From Acholoe squamosa (taxonomy: Eukaryota; Annelida; Polychaeta; Phyllodocida; Polynoidae), in NCBI GenBank assembly GCA_949317995.1, contig OX439037.1:22503182-22567181 (forward strand): a stretch of DNA of 64,000 nt. The letters run 5' to 3'. Of this stretch, positions 24,701 to 39,700 are shown in pieces; position 1 is the first letter of the stretch, and each line of letters starts with the position of its first letter. A program made the translations under genes and the position numbers. Below the pieces are notes generated by a model that was given only the letters and a program-made list of their open reading frames with translations, searched no databases and had not been told where the DNA came from.

Positions 24701-27700
24701 TTTGGTTGTTGTCTCACTTTGATTCATGGCTCATGAGAGGTGAAAACAATGGGACGTTACAAATAGGGTTCTCCACCATTGTCAATGTCTCGTTACATGT
24801 CATGAAGTGAGGTAACAGGAGTCCAGACAATTCAGTTGATGATCCAGCTTTATTGTAAGATTGGCATGATGAGTAACTGATACAGTGTACAATATAGTAC
24901 TCGCCAGTCTGACCAAGCTATATCCTAAGCCAAGGCACCTGAGTGTCGTAGGGTCTAGGTTGGAGAAGAATAAGATGCTGAGGCTTGATCCTGACTAGGT
25001 TATATAGTCAGGAGCAAGCCCAGATGACGTCGTGTCTATTTCTGTACTTTCTATTTTTAGTATAGGGAGCGACTCAAATATGCTGAGTCGGTGGTTCTGC
25101 TCAGTCCCAATCTGTGGTAGGAGGGGTGAGCTGCTCCTATTGGCTAGGTGAATCTAAAAATAGTTGAGTTCTCCAGTGGGGGATCCACAGGAGGGAGCCT
25201 GGGGATTTCCCACTGGAGGAGGGCAGGTGTGAACTCTTCACCCTGCCAAGCTAAAAATAGGTTGACCTTGGTTTGAACTAGGGGGTAGCTTGGCCAGTTT
25301 GGTTTGAGTATGTCGTTCATAATTATAATACATAGAATAGTCCATTGACATTATTCTAAACATTATTTCTATCTGTTTTGTTTCCCCTTATACTTGTATA
25401 CATGCATAATTTTGTAAGTTTAATTTCACAAACATCAAACATGTTTAGACAATCTAACTTTAAATACCTGTTTTAAAGGGGAATTTAGAAATCATTTCAA
25501 AGTCTATGTAGATTCTTAACTTAAGATAAGTATGCAGATAGAGTGAACAAACTATACTGCATACCACATGCCACACTCCTAAGCTAGAAAACTGCTGAGT
25601 TAAAATATTTCTCACTGAAGACACAGTAGCACTCTCATTTACTACCTAATTCTGCTACAATTAACTAATAAAGACCTGGTTTTCATTAAAGCGACTCTGA
25701 CAGGAACAAAAACAGTTTTCTTTGCTGAGGGCGATAAAGGCAGAAAAATACAGAATAGATGATAAGATTTGTTAAACACCATGTTTCGATTCTGTCAATG
25801 TCGCATAAAGAAGTCCAGACTAGAGAGAGCACCACATTAATTCCATGCAGCTTATTCTAATTTCTGTGCTTATCTGTATATGTGTGCATTGACGACGGGA
25901 CAACCTACACTATTAATCAACCTTAAGCATGTTACCACAGGGCCTAATATCTTTCGTGTCATGAGACCATAACGGGAACTAGTCATATATGTTAAAGAAT
26001 AGGTAGAGAATGGAGGATGGTTGAAAACAGTTCTATGAATAACAAAGAACGAAGTCCATCAACTTGGTCGGAAAAGGTGTCGTTATGTCTATAGTTTACA
26101 TTTATATTAATGGTTAAGTTTTTTTTTGGTCAGTTTTTACTTGTCTGAATATTGTAGAATAGAATTGACACTCCTCTGTTATGCAAGAAATATTTGTGTT
26201 AGTCTCTAACTGGTTTCCTCTCACACAAAAAGGTGCTGCAGGTACATCCTGCTAGGAATGAAAGGAAGAATTCTCATGAAAAGACTGATAGAGAAAGCTG
26301 TTTTTTCTACGGAGAAATGACAAGGCTAAATGTATCAGGAGATGAATGAGAGAGAGGGATAGATGCTTTCAGTAGGTGTCATAAGAATAATCATTTTGTT
26401 CTGATTTGATATTTTGTTCTTATGCAAAATGAAAAGAAGGAAGAATACAATTCTAGAGAAAAAAAAGATGACAATGGTGTACTGCCCGGTTGATGATTTT
26501 TTACAGGATTCTCTCATTGTGCACTAACATCAAGATAATTAGAGTGGCAAAGACTAATCTTTAAGGGCCTCATAATGCAATCTCCCTTGTCGCCATGATG
26601 TATAAATGCATCCCTAGCAAGCAGTCATGCCATCATACAAGGCCAATGGGTTTCACAAACTCCCAAAGTTATGCATGATGCACTGACACAGCGGTTAATT
26701 GCCAGTAATGTAGCTAGGTGCATCATGACGACAAAGGAGTTAGAAGCGCGAGGCATCACGCAGTCCTTAAAGTGTTAAACCTACTCCAGGACAGGCTCTG
26801 CCATGGCCTAACGTGTAACACCTGTCTGCCACAATTATGTTCTTTAAAGTGTGAAAGTGTTACTAAGGTCTTCCAGTTTCATTGGTTAGATTCCCTGCTC
26901 GGCCAACTTTGGGATACTTGGTAGTACAAGGCATGTTTGCCTTTATACTGCTTCATCCCTTGTTTTAGTGTCTGTTATTTGCAGTAAAATGTGATGAACA
27001 CGAGTAGGTTATCTAACCAATACAACCATACCTAAGAAGCAGCTCTTTCACAAAGTGTATCTCTCCATGCAAATGGTGGGCCACACAAAAAATAGAAACA
27101 AATAGTGTGGCCAAACAAACCACACAGGCTCAAGTGACAAGAGGTTAAGAGTTTTAGAGATGCAAATGCTCACTATTGGACTTTCTTCTTCCTTAGTAGT
27201 CTCCTCCTGCTGCTGAACCTCAACCTCAACCTACACACAGGCCAAATGATATGACACAGATGCAGCTTTGCATTACTTATCAAGGCGAAATGAAATGTAG
27301 CAATGCACAAGGCGCGTATTGAATATATTAATCGAGCCATCAATCTATGTGAGTTCACACCCAAAAATAACTTTCTACTCAGATAAGGTTTCCTGGTAGA
27401 AAAAAAAGACTACCGTAACACAAGTGTGGCTTATATCTGGGAGTTAACAGTAGTTTTGAGATTGTGTTTTTTTTTTTTTCTTTTCTGAAAACTAGAGAAT
27501 TGTCCACGGCATGAGATCATTTATCTCACTTTCTTATAATTAATTATTTTTGGCTGTAAAGGTTATGCCCAAGTGTTTTTATTGTTCCAGGTAGAATATA
27601 CACCCAGTGTTTGAAGAGCTACATTCATCAGTTTTTTATGTTTGTCTTGTTTGTATTTGAAAAGATATTTCAAAGGGCGCAAGCTAAAGTATGAACTGGA

Positions 27701-30700
27701 GAATTATGTATATCTGTTTATCCATGACAGAAAAAGAAATAGTATATCGAGCAAAAGGGCAGGCAGGTCACCAGCACATAACACCTAGATAAGACTTCTC
27801 TTTATTAAAAATATTCATATGGCAAGAATGAATGTAGGCCTACCTGAGTTTCCATTTCTTTTACGTAGTTGGCAGGGAAGATGCCACTTAGGCCATTAAT
27901 CGACCCCGTCCACCAATCGCCTTCCTTTTTCGATACCAGGATCACGTCACCCTGATTGAAGGTCAGATCGCCTGGCTCACTAGATGAGTAGGCGTAGATG
28001 GATACATAGTACTCACCGCCACCTTTAAAGAGAGAGGATAAGTATAATCATGAGTGAAAAATGATTCCATTAGAAACAAGAGGTGGAACAAAAGTACACT
28101 GAATTCATTATTCCTGTCGTTGACACTGTGGATCAAGTTTTAGTCGTCCATTTGTAATTCACTAATAGTAATGGCGATATGATATCCATGAATTGTAGCA
28201 AGGCTGAAGCTTCAACTTAAAAAACGAGATCACGCTTGGTTGAGGACATTATTAAGAGTGAATTGTACATCACCAATGTAATGGCCGAGAGATCGTAGTA
28301 GAGATGTGTAATTATGAAGTGATTGAACAAACACTCAGAGACTCTAGGGGACAGAGCTGCGGTGCTGTTAGATGACCTGGGACAATAGCAATTGACTACA
28401 GGTACTTAGAGGCGCCTAGAGTGGGTGTGGAAGTTATCAGCCCATCCAAGAACGACCTGGAATAATAGCAATTCACTGGTACACTGGTACTGGTACACCA
28501 CAGTCTTCGTCATGGTTGACTGATTTCAGTAGCTGATCTATAGTAGAGGACTTTTGGCTGTTTTTGACATGACCTGCTGTCCCCCTCCTACATGATGTAT
28601 ATATGGCCGAGGAGACAAGTCTCTCGGCCAAAAATGAGCCAAGAAAACATGTATGTTACTAACCGTTCTGCTCAGGAGCTGGCGAGCTGGAAATATCTAC
28701 ACCTTCAACCGTGATTTGAGGTTCTCCTTCACTGTAATGGAGGAAAGGTAAAACCTTTACCAGGGACCCACACTTCATAGGATATGGCCCAAACAGAGGT
28801 GAGCTTTTCATTACTTTCCCAACTTTCTTCACTATGACTGCCAAAGCAATTAATTTGTGAATTAGTCTGTAAATTATGCACATCAATGAATTAGTTATTC
28901 AAATTAAGAGACAATTGTGTAATACATTAAGAGCATAATACATCCGCACATGCTAAGCTGTATAAAGCTTATCGAGTCTATGGTGTAAAACGTGTCAAAC
29001 AGTCCTCAGGAGATCCCGAGAGCTCTCCCAATATGAATAAGTACCACCCATATGAATGAATGCTGGTACCTATGGTTTCCAGTAGAAGCACCGAGGATCT
29101 TGACATAAGATTTGGGGAACCAGCCAACACGGTCACCGAGTGAACCGGACCACCACATATCTTGCTGCTCATGTACTGTGATGACATCCCCTTTGTTGAA
29201 GGTGAGATGGTTTTCCTTCTTAGCTCGCCACGGGTAGAGTGCCTGCGCCTTGAGGCCATCCTCTGCCTGTTCGCCCTATCGATGAAAAGATTGTTTGAAC
29301 TATATCCCTTCACTAGACTGGCAAAGATATGGTACAGATATTTCTCGAGTCCCCAACATTTCTATAAAATTCCCTGTGTCTATCATTAATTTCCTCTGAT
29401 CAAACCTTTATATACACTGAACCTTATATACCTCAACCATTTTATGGTTTATCAATGTCATTCTTTTAAATTCATTTCATATTCATCTCGTCTACAGTAG
29501 TGTATATTTTGCCATTTTTTAACATGCGGTTACCTGTCCGGGTGTGGGTGACGGTATCGTAGTTGTGACAGCCTTAAAGGACGACTCGTTGGAGAGGTTG
29601 AGAGTACTTGGTGCTTGGGCAGGCTCCTCTGCAGGTTGCCTACAAATGGTATTTCATACATTAACACCATTGCTTAAACGCTGTTATCATTGACATATGT
29701 GTATCATACATGCCTTGAAAAGCTATTACACCAAAATTAGTACCGGTAGTGTGAATCAGGTTTATGGAAAATAAGCGTGACGCAAAGTATAATCCTGATG
29801 AAGGCTAACCATGGCCAAATGATTGATCAAATCTACATCAAATCTCAACATTACCATTGTTCATGCATATACATTAGATTGTAGTTTCAGTACAGCATTA
29901 AATATTCAATATTCAAAATTGTTGAGATTCTACATACTGATTGAAGTTCGTCTCAAACGAGTTTTTTTCTGCAGGGGGTGAGGTAACCTGACCATCTTGT
30001 ACAGCCGACATCTCCGGGGTTGGCGTAGCGTCCACACTAGCCTGATTCTGTGGGACTAACTCAACATACGCTTCTGGGAACCAACCCCCTTTACCATTAG
30101 CTGTCCCGAATAACCAACCAGGCTCAGCGCCCTCCTGTTTTGATTGCCGGACCTGATGGAGAGGGTGAAAATACTGGTTGACAGGGGACCATCATAATAA
30201 ATGTTTGCCGTTTTAAAGTCAGCAAATCTCAGATCTCTTTTTATTGGCTTCACTTAATATTGCACATATGGACTACAGTATGCTCATTAAATCACCTTGA
30301 CGATATCCTCTGGCAGAAGGCTGAGTTCGTCAGGGTTTCTTGCATCAAACTGGAAGTTTGCGCGGTAGTAGGATACTCCGGGCTCTGGTTCATCTAGTAC
30401 AGAAATAAGAAAGAATAGCAAAATTAGAAATAGAGTAAGCAAATAGCTCCCTAGCTTGAATGGCCATCCAAAATAACTCGATTGAAATGATAGATCCTAC
30501 AGAAGGTCTCTATAAAGGGCCTAAGACATAGGCAGGGTGATTAGAAAAATAGTTTCAAGGGATTCTCACTACCGGTACTTCTAGATAGAAACTAAAATGT
30601 AATGCTAGCAATGGGTGTATTAAATGAATCTGGGTGTAACGAAAAGGTTTCTACAGAAAGAGTTATAGGGCTTGTATGCGGAAGGGACTGGATAATTAGA

Positions 30701-33700
30701 AGAGAAAACTAAAATGATAGGATGAGTATATTATAGTGAACATGCCTGCTTTTGTAACGAAAGAATCAGACCATGCGAACGAGGACTGAGACTGACTAGC
30801 ACTCGAACCAAAACCAAAGGCGTCTGAAATACAATATAGCGTGCACGGTAATGAAACAATAAGAACTAAATTATAACATCGCATCAAATTAAAAGGAAGT
30901 ATATATTGAGAAATGAGTAATTGGAATATTTTTTTCCCTTTTCTTCTAAAAATGAAGCAAGTGACATACATTAGGTCTACTTGATAACCATACAACTGAA
31001 GCCTCAAGGCGAATGATACCCATTCATAGTACGACTAATGAATACACCTCTCTCTTTTTCAACCAATAAGCTACAAACAGTTATTTTTGAATGGCTATTT
31101 TATTTTGTTACCCTCATTTTAAATAAAATCTCAAACTCCACTAAATCTTAATTGAAATAATAACCCAGATAGGTTTCTAAACTTTTGATCTCAGGGAATC
31201 CTGAAGACTTATCAATCCCGGTTGACTTCAGGTTCATGTTTACGATATTTACAGCACTGGCACATCTTGACAACCCTTTTCTCGATCATGTTGGGTTATC
31301 AAATTGTACCAGTTTGTTGTTCTAGTTGATCACTTTCCAGGGTATTATATCACCATGCGACATTTGACGCATAATGCAGTGTAGTACATGCATGGTATTT
31401 GCTTTTTATGTGCTAATATCATATTTTCTTCATTATATATTTTTACTTTTTATAGCCCTTAAGAGTGGCAAAATTGTCTCCTTACATTAGTCTTATAACA
31501 AGGTTAGTATCATGTTTGTTGACATTTCATTAATAAACCCATATAAAGCTATATATTGTGCACATTTTAAAGAAAGCGCTCATTTGATAAATATACTACT
31601 GTAGTAAAACTATACTAAATAGTGTCAGTAATCATACACGCTATGAGGTAGATTAAAATATTTCTATGACACTGCTATGTATGCTAGTAGGATACTCAAT
31701 ATTCAAACAGATCTTTTTATAAATCAAATCAATTGAAAATAATTTTCCTTTAGAGTTACAAGTATTACCTCCAAAAAGGTAGACATATTGAACCATCAAG
31801 GTTATTCAAACTTGACGTTAAGTTTCAACATGACATCACAATTGTAAACCAGTTCAGATGACAAAGCATGTAGTGGTGCTTAAAATGAATAAAACCAATT
31901 AAGTGCATTTCTAAGAAGGAACCTCCAATTGGGAGAGCTCTAACCTGCTGAGAAGGAAAACGTGTGAGAGTGAAATTAACTCATTTCAGTAAATAATCAT
32001 TGAACTCAGATAGAAACATAGATCCATTGGTGATCAGTAGGGAATAATTCAAAACAATTCATGGATCTCATTAGAAAAGAGAAAACATAGTCCAGGAGGA
32101 GAAAGAGAAATCACAAGAGAACATAGCAGGGGACATATCAGGGAAAAGTCATCTGAAGTTCCTGAAAATAAAGGAAAAGCCTGCACATACATTGAGAGAA
32201 CTTCAACGATAAGATTGAGCAGAAAGTTGCTACTACTGTTTTCCCATTTATATATGTACTAGTAACTTCTAATCTACAACAGTGCTCACTTTCTATTATT
32301 TTCCTCAGTGTTTAATGAGGGATTTAGCTCTAAAATGAAAAGGGAATAGCTTCAGTCACACTCTCCACATCACGTATCAAGCGTGGGTTTTGAATAAGCA
32401 TCGGTCTGGTATAAGCGCTGTGGGTAAGCGGTGTTGAAATTATATCTTAAAGACTGAAAATAGGCCTTCACTTGATAAGCGCCTGTTTTGTGTAAGGGCC
32501 GGGGGTAACCATCCTTCTAAATCTGCCTTCTGAATCTGGGGAAAACTAAATCAAATATGCGTGAGGTATTGCGGTACACATCACAGAAAGCCCAAGTGTG
32601 ATAATGCTTTTGAGCATTTCTGGTGTTCTCCATTGACTTCAATATGGCAATGGATATGTGCAAGCTTTTAAGATGTTCCTTAAACTGTCAACATTCATTT
32701 ACAGATGTTTTCATTGGACTAGTAGTGGACCAATTCCAATGGACCCAATCACCTCAGTGGGTCCTTAATAACAAACACTAATGGTTGCTGCCGAGCAGTC
32801 AATGTTCCCCCCATGAGCCATACTAATCCAGACGTAGGGCTTCCCTAGCCCACTTAAAAGGATCTATTTCTCCTCTTTCCTGTCCACTCGGATGTGTGTG
32901 GTGCACATATGCGTGGGCATTGACACATTCTAATGTGAAATTATGTAATGTAGTTCTCGTCATGAATATGACCTTAGCTGTCGAAATGAGGTTAAACATC
33001 TATTACTCACTCACTAACTTCAATCCAGACGTATGTGGATATTGAGATTGGCAGGCGAGCTTTCATAGCTCAGCCGATCAAGCACTTAGTCTTACGTCAG
33101 GCAGTCCCAAGTTTAAACCCAGGTAAAACGGGGGGAAAACAACATTTTCCCTATCTACAACATAATGCATCAACTCTGTGCCATGTGTTTTCTGCACAAT
33201 GCTCTAGCATTAGAGTTTTGGCTGAGCTATTTAAGTAAGAGAATAAAGGCTTAGGCACTTGTTAGTAGGAGTGTTGACAATCCACACGTTAACCAGTACC
33301 TATTACTCACCCGTGGTGCCACACGAGAGCCCCGTCCACAAGTCTGTATTTTGACTCTGATTGGGCTCTAAGGCAGTGGGGGTATCAAAGCTAAACATGT
33401 CTACAAAATAAACAGCATGCTTTGCGTTACAAAATATAGGCTTAGAAAAGTGGCTATTGGATGAGCATTTAATCTTTTATTAGAATGAAACCCAGCATTT
33501 AGGACATAAATTATAGAGAAATCAGTCTTGCTGTAGGTTATGAGGTCCCTTGACCTCAGGGTGCAGGTTTTTAGCAGTACAAAAATAGTACTAAACTAGA
33601 GCTTTTTAACACCCCTGGTAGTTTTAACCAAAGCCACACATTCTAGGGGCAGTATACCTGGGTCCAGCTTATAATGGTTTATGATATCTAATAGCCCTGG

Positions 33701-36700
33701 ACAACCAGAACATTACATATTAACATTCATTATTTGGTTCAATAATGGGGAGAGCAATGTTTCAGGAATACCCCGTAGTGGTTTGTGCACCTAGTATTTT
33801 AAAGCTGTTCTTTTTCTGTAGATTTAATACAATACTAATCATGTAAGCTGATGTTTGGATTAGACTCACACCCCTAACCAGATATAATTTCGGTTATTTG
33901 ATTGAACAGGTTACATATCAGTCATGCATTATGAACACAAGTGGACGTTGTGATGTGGATCACAATAGGCTCAGGGGCACGTTTTAAACCAGTGATGACG
34001 GGAATTGGAAATTTTCCCGCCTTTTTTTTAATCATCTTTCTCAGGTCATGTTGAAACGTCTGAAATTAAGACGCTTTTGGCGACAGGTGTTGGGGGCTAA
34101 ATAGGAATTGAGTGAAGAATAAAAGGTCTCGGCAATTCTTAGATATAGAAGTCTATGAGGAGTTGGATTTTACCCATTTGGGCTGTTTTTGTTACATTTT
34201 TTTGGATAATATTTTTTGGTGTCAAGTTCTGATGTTTTTGGTACTTAATCACAAATATAATGCAGCAATGTAAATTGCTGATAACTCGAAAAAGTGAAAA
34301 GCCTGTGATTGGCTCCCAGGGGCCATCCATAAATGACATCATACAAAATTTCACCTTTTTAGACCCCCCTCGTCATGTTTTTTTGCAAATTTTGCAATGC
34401 TGAAGGTATATGGAAAATTTATTTCATCATGCCGTCCTGACCCCCCTCCCCCCTTCAGCATGACATCATTTGTGGATGGCTGTGCACTCATCCTGTTGCA
34501 TCAGCACTCCCTCACCCAGGTTATTAGCACCACCAAGCCACTATTCGCATAACTCCCGCCAAAACTATGCTATTTGCAACACATAGCAAAAAAAGGTGGG
34601 AAAGTTGTTACATGGATCAACATCATATACCTTCACCATTGGAGGCAAAAAGGGTCTTATGGCTGCCAACCGAGTCTGTACATTATTGACAATTTCTCAA
34701 AATTTACAAAACTTGGTAATGAAATACCTTTTCCTGCAAGACCCCTACATCTCCTCCTTTAATGGCACTACAAATTCATCATGTAATTCTGCCTCTTATA
34801 TTTATAAAATTTCCATCTTTTTTAAAACTTATTTGCACCACCAAAATGACTGAAAGTACAGTGCCCCAGGGTGTCTCCTTATAACTCGCTTTTCGAGTTA
34901 ATGACATATTACAAGCAAATGGAGTATTTAATGTGAAATACTATTAATAGATAACATTATGTTAAAAGGTAGTTTTTCTATGACAAACATGGAAAAATGA
35001 AAGCTAGTCAGAGAGATCCGCAAACCAGCTCTACAGACTCAGGGGAGACCCCTGAGCCAATTAAGGTTATTTTCATGTAAAGATACAACTGTACGCTGAT
35101 CAATTATCAAATTACTTAAGCCTATAGACTACACTTCATAAGAGAATCTAATTAGCCTTTTCAATCATCCTAACTACAAAGTAAATACATCAAGATAAAT
35201 TAAATTAACTTAAGGCGAAATTAATTGTCAGTTACAGATGAGTCAGGGTACAGGGTCAGGGATAAGGATGGGCTGGGTACAGAGCATGGGGATATGTTGC
35301 AGCAAGGATGGAGGAATAGGGATGGGGAGGGAGCTGCCTGCATGTTTGGTCTGCAAAGCAATGAAAGCTGGTAAGTGTTAGTAAAGAATGGGTTAAGGTT
35401 AAACGAAAAGGTTTCCATTGCAAAATGACAGCGCGTCCACCAACTATTCAACCATTATGGACTATCCTAGGGCTTAAGAGTTTGGATGCGTGCTAAATAT
35501 GGGGACAATCCCTATTCTGTTTTTCATTGGCATGACTATCAGAATATGCTGATGTTTTGTACATTCATTGGCATGACTATCAGGATATGCTGATGTTTTG
35601 TACCATTCCAGTTGGATGAAGACATTGGTGAAGATATTGAATGATGAAATATTGGTTGGACAAAATACCATTCATTGGAGACCTGAGATCTCTACAGGTT
35701 ACAAAGAAAATTCAAATCCTTTTCAACACACAATTCATCACGGCATGTATTCCAGGATGGTTTTAAAATCGTGTTTTGTTTCTATAAGTGCAAATTGCTA
35801 AATTCTGAATCTAGAGCAGCACTTAAATTGTTCTATTCTTAGCACGTATCTTCACTTTAAGACACTACCGTAAACTCCCGCGTATAAGACGCGTCCTCTA
35901 CGCCAAACAAATGCCTTGTGCGTCTTATAGGATGTACTGAAATTGGGGGTGCGTCTTATACGAGGGGTAATTTTACCATAGAAATGTACTGAATTTACAA
36001 ATATCTGCATTAAAATGTGCGTCTTATACGCAAAAATGGTCCTGCTGAGTTTGGGGTGCGCCCTATACGCGCAATGCGTCTTCTACGCGGGAGATTACGG
36101 TATATAATTTACGGCAGCCTATGATTGCATTATTTCTAAACCCCTGACACAAAATGCTACCTAATAATATGCTTTTGATTATTTAGTTCTCCTGATCTTA
36201 GATCTAAACATCATATTCCGTATTGAACAGTTCAATTCACCAACAAAAAGTCTAAGTCACTTTTGCTAAAGTGAGTAGTTTCTTATGAAGTGTATCAACT
36301 AAACTGAATTTCTGAACGTTAAAAAATCCACAAACCGCCAAAATTTGGCCCAGAATTTATATAATGAACTGCATCATAGGAACTGAATTAAAGGTGCTTG
36401 AGAGAAAACAGTCATATCCTTCTTAACAACAGAACTAACAGAAATCTGAAAACCTTACAATGCACAACCAAAGACAAAATGGGGAGGAAATGATTAGTTT
36501 GTAAAGTAGCAGACACTCTGGGCTATAATCTTTGATAATAAGAGAGTGCTGTTCTGTGTTGTCTTGACAGCGGGGTCATTATTAGTCTGCTTGTTATGGA
36601 TGTTGCTGGTTGTTGTACCTTGGGTGAGGGTAACATCACTCCCGGCTGCTGATGTGGCCGACATGCCCAGCCGCTCTACAGCCAGCGTGGCACCATTGTC

Positions 36701-39700
36701 AGTGAGCCCTGCAGCAGCCTCCGCCCACAATCCCACCAGCTCCTTTTCGCTGGACGTACTCCGGTCTACAGGGTCAGGACGACTGACTGACAGGGCTTCA
36801 GATGGCCATGGAGGTGACCCACCCGCGGGCTCTATACCTAAAGGTCAAGGTCAAGGTCAAATGCATATGTAAATGTTATAATCAAATGTGCCTGTAACGC
36901 TCAATTTGCCCTACTCAGATTTGAAGGCTTAAAAACATGAAAATATTTAATTACCAAAATACATGCGCATGTATGGATCAAACTACAATTGGAAATTTGA
37001 ATTTGAAGAATTGCTAATTTATATGAATATGTTACACTTCTGAATTTTAAGGGATATTTGCACAAGTTGGATAAAAATGCAAGACGTCAAAATTTATCTT
37101 TTTGAATTCCAAATGTGTATAATCAAAGAGTGAATTTTCTCCTATACTTGGACTATCTTAGGACAAAGAGGTTTTCCACTGTCTACCGTCCTTAAAAACA
37201 ATACGATTTTTAAGCCTCAGAAATCTACCTGTCTGCCATAGCTATATTTGTTGCTAATATCAACCATGGTATTATTTTCTAGGTCTGAGAGGACAGGGAC
37301 AATGACTCTTTACAAAATAACATACAACCCAGTTGTATGTAAGCATTACTTTCACCATAGCGACCCAGATAAAATTGGCAGCAGAGCATGGAGGAATGCA
37401 GGCCAATTTTGCTCTTGACGCAAAGCGTGGGTGTTGATAAGTAGCATGATGGCTGAGCGGTGAGCTATGCTTTGGTGTTGCGGTGGGACACTGAGGACAT
37501 GAATACACATTTCACAGATGACACAAAATACCCATTACTCTAATTGAATACGAGAGCATAGCGAATAGATCTCGTGAAACCCTTATATATCGATGCATGG
37601 CTTGTAGGCAATAATATAAGCGTGTTTTTTTCTGAAAGAAATCTGGAAGCTGATGGAAAAGCTGCACATTTATCATTCAAGGTTCTTTTTAGTAATGTCT
37701 TCCCTAAAATCGATATATTCGTGTGATGAAATTGTAGAGTAAAACATAGCATGCTAAAAGGAAGCAGCTTATGATTGAGCCTTCAAAACTAGAAACATCC
37801 CATTGATTATAGCATGGGCTGTTATTCATTTGCTGTATACCTAAAACATCAAAACATTATCATCAGTGAAAACAGTCCAGAGAAGAATCTGTCTATGAAC
37901 CATATAAGAACACTATAAAGAGATCAATAAGATGTCCTTGCTCTTTTCTTTTCCTGTTGTGTCACTTTATAGTACCTGCCACATGCCAGAGTCACTTTAA
38001 CCACCTTACCTCCAAATGGATCCATGGACTGGTTTTTGTTAAAGTTTGTTTGTGCCTCTGCCTTGGTTTGCTGGTCGGTGGGCTTATCGAAGAGAGACGC
38101 AGTAGTGTTTGTACTAGCACTACTCATGTCCCAGTCAAGCAGGGCATTAGATCCGCCCGCCATACCAGCCCAATTGTTACTTGTCAAGGTGGGCGCGCTA
38201 GTTGGGTTTTGAGCAGCCCCAGTGTTTGGCCACTCCATGGAGCTATTCTTAGTCAACGAGCTGCTCGAGTCCCAATCAAGTGAGGCCAATGAATTGGTGC
38301 TGTTATTGCTCTGGTTGGCAGTTGCAGTACTCCAGATGTCTTTCTTGTCTGTGGAGCTGATACTTGGGGCAGAATCCCACCAGCCATCACCACCTATAAG
38401 TTGTATATAAATGCTTGCCAGTTAGAAAAATGCTTTACTCACCCGATGGTAGGCCAGCTTGGCATGTCATGTTTCCAGGTTCATGAGATGCTAATACTTC
38501 ATACACCAACCACCATGCCTTTCTCTGCACTAAGTAAACACAGCCAAGTCTCTTTGTATTGCGTATTTTAGATGTTTTTTTTTTTTTTAAAAAACGGATA
38601 TGTACTGAGGTGATTACTCACAATGCATATATTATCTGTCTTGGGATAAAAGAAATCCAGAGCACTCCTATTTGATACAGGTGTACATGGCTAGTTAAAA
38701 GTGCCACTGGTTCCACCAGGGTTTGAACATGGGACCTCTTGTGCCACAAGTGGGACCTACCACTGAGCAACTCAAGGAGTCATATGTCATTTATAGATAT
38801 TGTACCTACCCGTAATAAAAAGACTTGGCTGAGAGCATGATAAGAGTAAAGCATGTCCTAACTGAGGCCACACTAAAAGTAATGTTGGTCCACGGATTTC
38901 TGCGAGCATATATTTTCAAAAATACATTTCATTCTTCTAATTTTATTACTTAATCTTTTTCAAAGACAGTTTTGATCTTTTTATGTGTTTTTTCTCTTTT
39001 TTTTTCTCTAAGAAATGTACTCACTTGGGTTACAAATGTTAAGGAAATGCCATAGAAGCTCTTTGAGTGCATGTATGTAAAGAGTGTGTTTCTATGCAAA
39101 TGCCAGAAAAGTGATATCCATCTTCCCATTCTTTTATGTGTGGTCTTTTGACATAGGTAGGATTACCATAGCAGGGTACTGTGTCAAATGGTGAGAGCAG
39201 CAGTACTACAAGCGTATCTGGTATTCAGGGCCCACACCGGTCAGTTAGATTATGGCTGGTATATCAACATAGCAAAGCATGAGAGAGGTGAAATTCACAG
39301 GTATACAAACTGAAATTATGCCTTCACAAGAGCAGATTTTACTATTCTACCTCTATTGCAACATATTAAGAGCACCAACGAAGCTGGTCTGCATATTAGG
39401 TTTTTACTGTATATGTATATTATATCAAAGCTATATAGCATGGACATTTACACGCAAGTTTTTTGGTAAGTTTAGGAAAATCGAGCGAGAAAGCAGGTAG
39501 GGTTGTATTGGTACGTCGCTTATGGCACAGGTCACATACCTCATTAGATCAAACTTTGATTGTGATATTGCAAAATAAGCCTCAGCTTATGAATAGGAAT
39601 TGCAGCTTTGTGAAGGCAGTATTTCATATTCTAAAACATACAACTACACGTACAACATGTACTTATGATCTGTAATAGGCAAACGTCATTCTAATATAGA

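Larger units (their letters stand above)
7453..25350 (-). mobile_element. 17.9-kb env-bearing Ty3/Gypsy-type LTR retroelement
   Basis: Two directly repeated 571-bp LTRs flank a 16.8-kb internal region coding on the minus strand: gag, pol (PR-RT-RH-IN order, so Ty3/Gypsy-like), an unknown ORF and an env-like ORF, plus further 3' ORFs. LTR ends are TGTCAATG...CATTGACA. The LTRs appear identical and the three large frames are open, so insertion is recent. It lies in an ITSN intron in the sense direction. Flanks are ATAT (7449-7452) and TTAT (25351-25354), an imperfect 4-bp target duplication at best. The length is far above the 5-9 kb usual for the group. Confidence 0.97.

Noticed and set aside
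24168..24722. 184-codon plus-strand ORF opposite gag
   Set aside because: Opposite the P/S/A-rich Gag start; low-complexity product, no independent signals.
38707..38778. Functional tRNA gene
   Set aside because: A and B boxes are tRNA-like but I could not fold an acceptor stem; SINE head is the better reading.
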